A DNA stretch of 64,000 nucleotides, from the NCBI GenBank assembly GCA_951799425.1, contig OX637391.1:9992551-10056550 (forward strand), written 5' to 3'. The notes beneath the pieces were generated by a model. It did no database searches. It was given only the letters and a program-made list of their open reading frames with translations, and was not told the origin of the DNA. The stretch comes from Ilex aquifolium (Eukaryota > Streptophyta > Magnoliopsida > Aquifoliales > Aquifoliaceae). The translations under genes were made by a program, and so were the position numbers. Positions 58,401-64,000 of this stretch are shown piece by piece; the stretch's first letter is position 1, and each line of letters opens with the position of its first letter.

Positions 58401-59661
58401 AGGTTCAGAGTACCGGTACTGGGTACCGGTACTGTTTTTCTGCACTAGACCACCTTCGGTAGAATCGGCATAACTCTTGATCTAACCGTTGGATTGGACT
58501 GAAATTTTGACAACAAACAGAAGACACCCATATCTACAACTTTCATGTTTTGAACTTTTCCAAATTCTGAGTAGATCATGGTCAAAATGGAGGAATTCAG
58601 AGGCAGTGCTTCCAATTGTTGCTGCAGCTGGTGCCCTTGTTCCCAAGCACCAATGCCTTCTTGATTTCTTCACTTTTAAGCCTCCAATTCTTCATGTATT
58701 GTGTCCATGCCTTCACCACACATCCATCAAGGTTACAATGTCCTAAAATCAATCATTTAAGCTATAAAAGGTTGCAACATCAAAATATCAACATTATAGT
58801 TCAAAACGGCTAACTTCTAAGCATTTAAATGCAAAAGTTGAGTTAAAATGCATGTAATGAGCCCTTCAAATATGCAATATTATGTGCTCATCAATTATGT
58901 GGTGGAGTCGTCTAAGTAACGTGATCAAAAACTCTATGTGATGTGGGTCATCTGAAGGAAAACCATTAATGTGGTTTGGGTTGTCCCACTGATGAATGAT
59001 ATCTATGAGGAGTTACAAGCTTGCGATACATGTGGCCTATGTGGCGCAAGAATTTGCACAACTAAATATAGCATGTGTGGCGGTTGTTGTTTACAAGACG
59101 ATTAGTTTGTGTGCGTGTGGGGTATTCTTTGTGAGAAATAATTTAATTATGTGGAAGTAAATATATGTGTTGTATATTTTGTCGATGTGATATATACAGG
59201 TTATGTCTATGCGATGTAAACGAATGTGTATGAGGTGAAGTGTAATTTGAAAGTAAGTATCTAATTCGTGGTTAAGGTTGTTCCTAAATAAATAAAGTTT
59301 CATTTATCACTTGTTGTGCTTTTAAATATTAATTGCATCTTTGCTTATTCTAATGGTCTTAATGACTTTTCAGGAAAAATCATAAAGACGTGAGGAGTCC
59401 ACTGCCGAGTCTAGAGGGTTGATTGGGATGTCATCATGGGGTTCATTTTTATATGACCTTTAAATTTTAAATTGTATTATTCTATGTCATATTCTTGAGA
59501 TCAATATTACGGTCTATAAATAAGCAGGGCTCATGGCAAGCCGTCCCACTAAGGGATTATATGATTTTTTTTTTTCATATCCTTATGTTTACTTAAAAGA
59601 AAGGTGTATGACAAATATAAGCAGAGATTACAGATATTGTACCCCGGGTTGGGGTGTTACA
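55405..59661 (+). mobile_element. 3' end of a Ty3/gypsy (chromovirus-like) element with long LTR
   Basis: 55405-55527 encodes the C-terminal tail of a gypsy polyprotein (KTIPLVKVLWRSHSVEEATW, then MRTQYPHLF). A short FRGRNF-type tail follows, then a purine tract near 55561-55573, then an LTR starting TGTGAGACCC at 55574 and ending GGGGTGTTACA at 59661. Without its nested insert the LTR is about 2.2 kb. Everything upstream of the polyprotein tail is missing, and RLK-C abuts it directly. The insertion was therefore followed by a deletion removing both the element's body and the RLK 5' half. Confidence 0.8.
57050..58893. mobile_element. Solo LTR (1,844 bp) nested in the gypsy LTR
   Basis: Ends TGATTGATTGG and GTGCTCATCA (TG...CA), flanked by the exact 5-bp duplication ATTAT (57045-57049 and 58894-58898). 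No gag or pol sequence, primer binding site or second LTR is present, so I read it as a solo LTR of an unrelated family. The orientation is not determined. Confidence 0.75.
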
Positions 59662-59726
59662 CTTTTTAAACAAAAATATCAAAGTATGACATTTTAAAAC
59701 TTATTTACCGATCTACTGTAATTTTT

Positions 59727-59755
59727 TGAGAGCGGAATTGTTGATTCCGCTCTCA
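59727..59755. repeat. Perfect 12-bp hairpin
   Basis: TGAGAGCGGAAT, five-base loop TGTTG, then ATTCCGCTCTCA. It lies between the gypsy LTR end and the left LTR of the second Tat element. Confidence 0.9.
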
Positions 59756-60324
59756 TGCTAAGATTGGCAACTCAGGTTTTACCATTCAGGTAAGGAGCTC
59801 AGCTCCTTACAGACCACGACTTCAAATCTCAGATCCCTGTATCCACGTGTCAAGGAAGGCAATGCAAATGACAGTTATATTCCAACGAGTACCCTTCTTG
59901 AGGCGACTGTTACGTAGCGGGCACAAATCTCTCAATCACCCCAACATCTACTATAGCTGTTGCGCAATTAAGGCAGCCATTATGAGGGAAATGCAGGGAT
60001 CTCGCCCCTAATCTAGCTAGGCCGAGAAATAGCTATAAATAAGGGGCGGAGCCCTCGAAAGAAGGGGGAAAACCATTGTAGCATCAATAATATACTCTTT
60101 GTAAACTCTATAGTGATCAATATATTTTCAAGAGTAAGAGACTCCCTTAAGAGTGGATTAACCGTGCTCTCGGGGTGGTGAACCAATCTAAACACTCTGT
60201 GTGATTAGCCACTTATCTCCAAAATCCTATTCCCCTAGGCCTTAGAGCTCAGACTGAGCTGCATGTAACTATTCAGTGCACCTTACGCTCATACCATTAC
60301 TCAGCCGTGTTAAGGACATCATCA
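59752..60324 (+). repeat. LTR A of the second Tat element (+ orientation, 5' end degraded)
   Basis: Inverted relative to 60500-61058 and diverged from it. Shared blocks include the segment around AAGAGTGGATTA and GGTGAACCA. It ends GGACATCATCA, followed by a primer binding site. The expected TGATGG start is missing, so the 5' end is truncated or too diverged. Confidence 0.78.
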
Positions 60325-60326
60325 GT

Positions 60327-60499
60327 TGACGCCGTTTGTGGGAACGGTTGTTCCTCTTACAAAGATACTGACCTCCTTCAGTAATTGATGATTTCTATGC
60401 GTGACATGAGTAGAAGTCAAATGAATCCCCTACGATTTCAAAACCAACAAGAAGCCACCAGCGGAAGACAGCAGGAGAATCCTCGCGATTTCCTGCTAA
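60327..60499 (+). pseudogene. Primer binding site and first codons of gag, second Tat element
   Basis: TGACGCCGTTTGTGGGAAC (60327-60345) corresponds to the site of the first element. An ATG at 60406 opens MSRSQ, then QNQQEATSGRQQENP, clearly related to the gag start at 16237. It is cut after about 30 codons where the inverted LTR begins. Confidence 0.8.
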
Positions 60500-61058
60500 T
60501 GATGTATATAACACGGCATAGCAGAATGATAGATTCAATATATACTGAAGAGTTCAGTCAGAGCTCCACGACTCTAGGGAATAGGGTTCTTAGGCTAGTG
60601 GATAATTACGCACAGTGTTTATAGTGGTTCACCAGCTTGGGAGCTTGGCTAATCCACTCTTAAAGGAGTCTCTTGCTCCGAATATCATAGCAACTGTGAG
60701 AGTTTTACAGAGAGTATTTGATAAGGCTACAATGGCTATATCTTCTCTAAAGGGCTTTGCCTCTTATTTATAGATGTTTCTGGGTTTTGCTTGATTTGGG
60801 GCGAGATCCTCGCCCCTTCCTTGTAACGGTTGCCCCTTATTGCGCAACGAGACTTGCGCCTATTGGGTGATTGACGCTAGAAAGATGGAGAATTGATGAG
60901 ATCCAGCTGTCATTTGAACAAATTTCCTTGAGATATGGACACAGGGAGTTGAGATCTAAGGTTGAGGTCCACAGGTAATATTGATGAACTGAGCTCCCGA
61001 GCTGGTTAGCATGACCTGGGGAACCGAGCTCATCCTTAGATATTTTGTGATACCATCA
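60500..61058 (-). repeat. LTR B of the second Tat element (- orientation)
   Basis: 559 bp, with ends TGATGTATAT and GTGATACCATCA on the + strand. Right of it lies the same kind of sequence as right of the first element's 3' LTR (TCCCTGATCA, then the antisense-gene leader). It therefore acts as the 3' LTR of an element oriented to the - strand. Confidence 0.85.
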
Positions 61059-61779
61059 CTTGGCCCCTAGTCCCTGATCAAACAAATTGATTTGGGTAGG
61101 GATTACGCCAAGAGTGAGGTTGCCTAGGTCGACCTCGATTTTCGCATGGCAGGACTTCATTTTGATGGTTGCGACGGTCGTGTAATCATGTTTCCCTCAT
61201 TTCTTGTGCATGTTTCTTATTTTGAGGGTCCAAATTCTCTTGCCTTTAAATGCGGTTACAGACAAAAACCGCCTTTAGTTTCTTTAAACCCTCTTCACAT
61301 TCTGTCCCCTAACTATGCTTTCTCCTTTGCGACTTCGTCTTCCTAATTTTGTCGAGGATCTAGGGTTTTCAGAAAAAATTCCCAATTTCTCCGAAGGTTT
61401 TGCATAGTTGACCTAATCTGTTCAGAATTCCTCTTGGATCCTGGTCTATCGATTGTTCTCAGCTAGGTACGTCCCTTGCTCTATTCCTTCTTCTTTTCTT
61501 TCGTTCTGGATCCCTCGAATTCGAGGTGGTTATTTAATTTTTGGACTTTCCGCTTTTGTTACTTTCGGAATCGAGGTCTTACCTTATCTTCTCTTCCTCT
61601 CTTCTTGGATCCTTACTCTACTGCCAGAGTTTTTCTTTTCGGTCGTTGGTGTCTTGACCCCTGGGCCCTTAAGGATTGTTTTACTCGTGTTGCCCCTCTT
61701 TATATTTCTTTAAGACTTCCTTTCTCTTGCCCAATCATTTCTACTTCTTCTGAAGTTATAACCTCATCTATTTTCTTAT
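61059..61779 (+). promoter_or_regulatory. Promoter/leader region of the second antisense gene
   Basis: Corresponds to 6721-7364 of the first element. CCTTTAAATGCGG at about 61243 stands where the first copy has TATAAAT. A CTAG|GTACGT donor is at 61466/61467, followed by the conserved GGATCCCTCGA block. Role inferred. Confidence 0.4.
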
Positions 61780-63861
61780 GGGCAATAGGTCTCCAGATGT
61801 AGAGGAGGATGAGCTGGGGGATGTTGGTGACGAAATAGACAACTTTCCTAGGGTTGAAGCTGTAGAGGGGGTGGAGGTACCTCAGATTTTTCTAGGGTCT
61901 CCTTCGAGTTCCAAGCGATCTCGTAAAGGAAAGGCCAAAAAGGGTAAAGTTGGATCTTCAGGTAGTGCTAAGGTATCTGGACCTGCTTCTTGTGTTTCAA
62001 ACCTTATTGGTCGCAGTGAGGTTACGCATCCTCTCATGAGTGTCTTGTTTGCAAGGTTTGGTTTTCTCGTGGGCATGCGCTACTAGATCCCTTCTACTGA
62101 TATTAGGTATGACTCTGAGGTCCCTAGGAAGACCTGATTTTTTATAGCTTCTCTTGAGAATGGGCTTAGGTTCCCTATACATCCTTTCATCAAATCTGTC
62201 CTTTAGCATTTCAACGTATGCCCTACTCAGATCTCCCCCAATTTCTGGGGCGTCCTAGTGGGCCTCCTTGTCTTCTTTAAGAAAAATCAAATCGGTACCC
62301 CTTTAGTTCCCTTGCTCATGAAATTTTTCAACATCAAGTTCCAGCCTGATGAATTTTTGTACATTTCCAAGCGGGTGAAGACCCCAGCCTTAATTATTGA
62401 CTTGCTCAGCTCTCATAAGAACTAGAAGAAACAGTTCTTCTTTGTGTCAGAGAAGGAGTGGGAGTTTGATTTGAGCGATACCAATGATACTCTTCCTGTC
62501 CCATGCTCTTGGTCAGGTCCTGATAACTTAGGTGAGTCCTCATTTAGGACAGGCTCAACTTGCCTCATCTTATTGTTTTATTCGCTGACCTCATTCCCTT
62601 TGGTTGCTTTAGGTATCCGCCTTGAGTTAGGAGCTGAGGACATACTTCCTTTGATAGGGCTCGAAGATTGTCGTCCGGAGAAGTATTCTAGCCAGATCAA
62701 GCATTCTGTGCTTACCAAGCTAGGGTTTAGCCCTCTCGAGGTGACGTAGAGACTCCTATTCCTATTTCTGTTGCTAGTGCAGAGGAGGTGGCAGGTAACA
62801 CTTCCCCCCTTCTATCCTTAACTTTTATTTTACTTCTTCCTTCTTTTTGATCTGTTTGCTTTGAGTTTCCAGGTTCTAGCTCAATGGGTCCAGGTTCGGA
62901 AGTTTTGAGGGTGAAGGTTAACCTGCTAAGGAAGGGCAGGAGTGGGGGAAAACGTAAGGCGGAGGTCGAATCAGGAAGTGACTCGGCCCCTCTCGCCAAG
63001 GTGTAGAGGATAGAGGTGCCCCCTGCTTCTCCCCCCTTCCCAAGTGGCTTCTATTCCTCTACCGAGCTCACCGGAGGTCGCACGGACTTCAATCCCCCCA
63101 GGAACCTTGCTTTCCTCTTTAAGAGGAGCTACCGAGCAAGCTGTACCGTCAGCGTCTCCTTCGTCGGCAGAGGTCGAGGGGGCTTTGGAGCCAATTTCCC
63201 ATATTCTACGTGGACCTCCTTCACTCGGACCTACTGAGAAGATTCATCGCCTACTGGTGGAGGGCGTGAAGGTTGAGAAACGCAAGGGTTCACTTATTGA
63301 TAATGTGAGGCTTGCTGCTGAGGCCATCGCCTCGACAATCCCTGAGTCCGACATCCAGAAGGTGGCCGCTATGCCCCTCTCCTCTTGCATTACCACCTCT
63401 TTGTATGGTGCTACTTCGGTAAGCTTTATTTCTCTAAGTTTTATCCTGTGTTGTTGCTTCATGTTGATTCTAGCCTTTGGTTGTATTCTCCTCTAGCTGG
63501 CCATTCATGTGAGCGCTCTAACGAGTAGGATTAGGGCCTTGGAGAGCTTAGACAAGGCGTTGAAGGCCTTTGAGCTCAAGATTACCGAGTTGGCTTTCTC
63601 TAATGATGAACTTAAGGCTCAGGTGCAGGAGTTGCAAGCGCAAGTGGAGAGATTGTTTTCTGCTAACAAGGATTTGGAGGCTGAAAAAGGGAAAGTTGAG
63701 GATGAGGTCAAGAAGACAAAGAAGGAGCTCAGATTGAAAACTGGTGACTGGGTTAAAGCTCGTGAGGATGCCTTCGAGGCCTTTGAGTCTTATGAGGCCA
63801 TGGAGAGAGAATACAACGTTTTGCCTGAAGTAAATGACACTCTGCGGAGAGAGATTGAGAT
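61780..63861 (+). pseudogene. Antisense gene of the second Tat element (Transposase_28-like, intron-containing)
   Basis: Homologous to 7365-10044. Exon 1 runs to 62531, exon 2 62613-62794, exon 3 62873-63418, and exon 4 from 63497. The GT-AG introns lie at the same positions as in the first copy while their sequences differ. The domain signature is present (FPIHPFIKSV, NFWGVLVGLLVFF). Exon 4 is a strong coiled coil. At least four Trp/Gln/Arg codons have become stops (near 62083, 62136, 62203 and 62422), and exon 1 has a frame change near its start. Around 63861 the coiled-coil frame runs into integrase sequence, so the end is chimeric. Confidence 0.72.
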
Positions 63862-64000
63862 AAGCGAGATTTTTTGGCACCTCTCCTGAAATGTGTAGGG
63901 GACGAAGATGCTGGCTATATCTTAAGAAAAATTCACGAGGGCATTTGCGACAATCATATCGAAGCTTGAACTTTGGTAGGTAAAGGACTAAGACAAAGGT
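63862..64000 (+). pseudogene. Integrase N-terminal fragment of a Tat element
   Basis: The + strand encodes PLLKCVGDEDAGYILRKIHE, then GICDNHIEA, a TGA and LVGKGLRQR. This corresponds to the integrase zinc-binding region at 11770-11630. In the first element integrase lies on the strand opposite to the antisense gene, but here both are on the + strand. The fragment continues beyond the window. Confidence 0.85.

Overview
The window is nuclear DNA of a flowering plant, most likely a eudicot. It is AT-rich, its one multi-exon gene has GT-AG introns, and plant transposable elements fill most of it. I cannot name the species. The host genes are few and come from one duplicated pair: a small gene resembling Arabidopsis MEE59 (+ strand) next to a CrRLK1L-type receptor-like kinase (RLK, - strand). 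Copy A lies at the left (MEE59 pseudogene 1779-2766; RLK split between 4777-6147 and 16886-18174). Copy B lies in the middle (RLK 29014-31680, the only intact one, without a MEE59 neighbour). Copy C lies at the right (intact MEE59 51313-52312; broken RLK 53920-55404). So the pair keeps one open MEE59 (C) and one open RLK (B), at different positions.

6153-16885 is a 10.7-kb Ty3/gypsy retrotransposon of Tat type (568-bp LTRs, TSD AGCTC) inserted in the RLK-A exon. Its gag-pol reads on the - strand. On the + strand it carries an antisense gene with a Transposase_28-like domain and a coiled coil. A 40-bp tandem repeat lies between the two converging units. 18248-24720 is a long-TIR Mutator-like element (Pack-MULE, about 680-bp TIRs, 10-bp TSD) inserted just upstream of RLK-A. 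It carries a scrambled piece of an unrelated LRR receptor kinase gene and is itself hit by a hAT MITE. RLK-B preserves the empty site for both insertions.

24731-33549 holds the duplicated RLK 5' flank (A and B copies), a CACTA-like end, a hAT MITE, a 34-C homopolymer and RLK-B. 33550-35808 holds an ACC-type minisatellite wrapped around a retrotransposon remnant whose LTR parts are in circularly permuted order. 36336-38487 is a solo LTR with a hairpin array. 39470-42451 holds MITEs. 44240-50235 is a dead, 5'-truncated LINE into which a hAT element inserted, itself hit by a MULE MITE; both carry clean target duplications.

51037-55404 is duplication copy C. At 55404 RLK-C is cut off by the 3' end of a chromovirus-like gypsy element, whose LTR contains another solo LTR (57050-58893). 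From 59752 to the right edge lies a second, decayed Tat element with two LTRs in inverted orientation, a second copy of the intron-bearing antisense gene, and an integrase fragment in an unexpected orientation. Most of the window's information is in its insertion history, which the paralogous empty sites and target duplications let one order. The most distinctive element-encoded feature is the intron-containing antisense gene, seen in two diverged copies.
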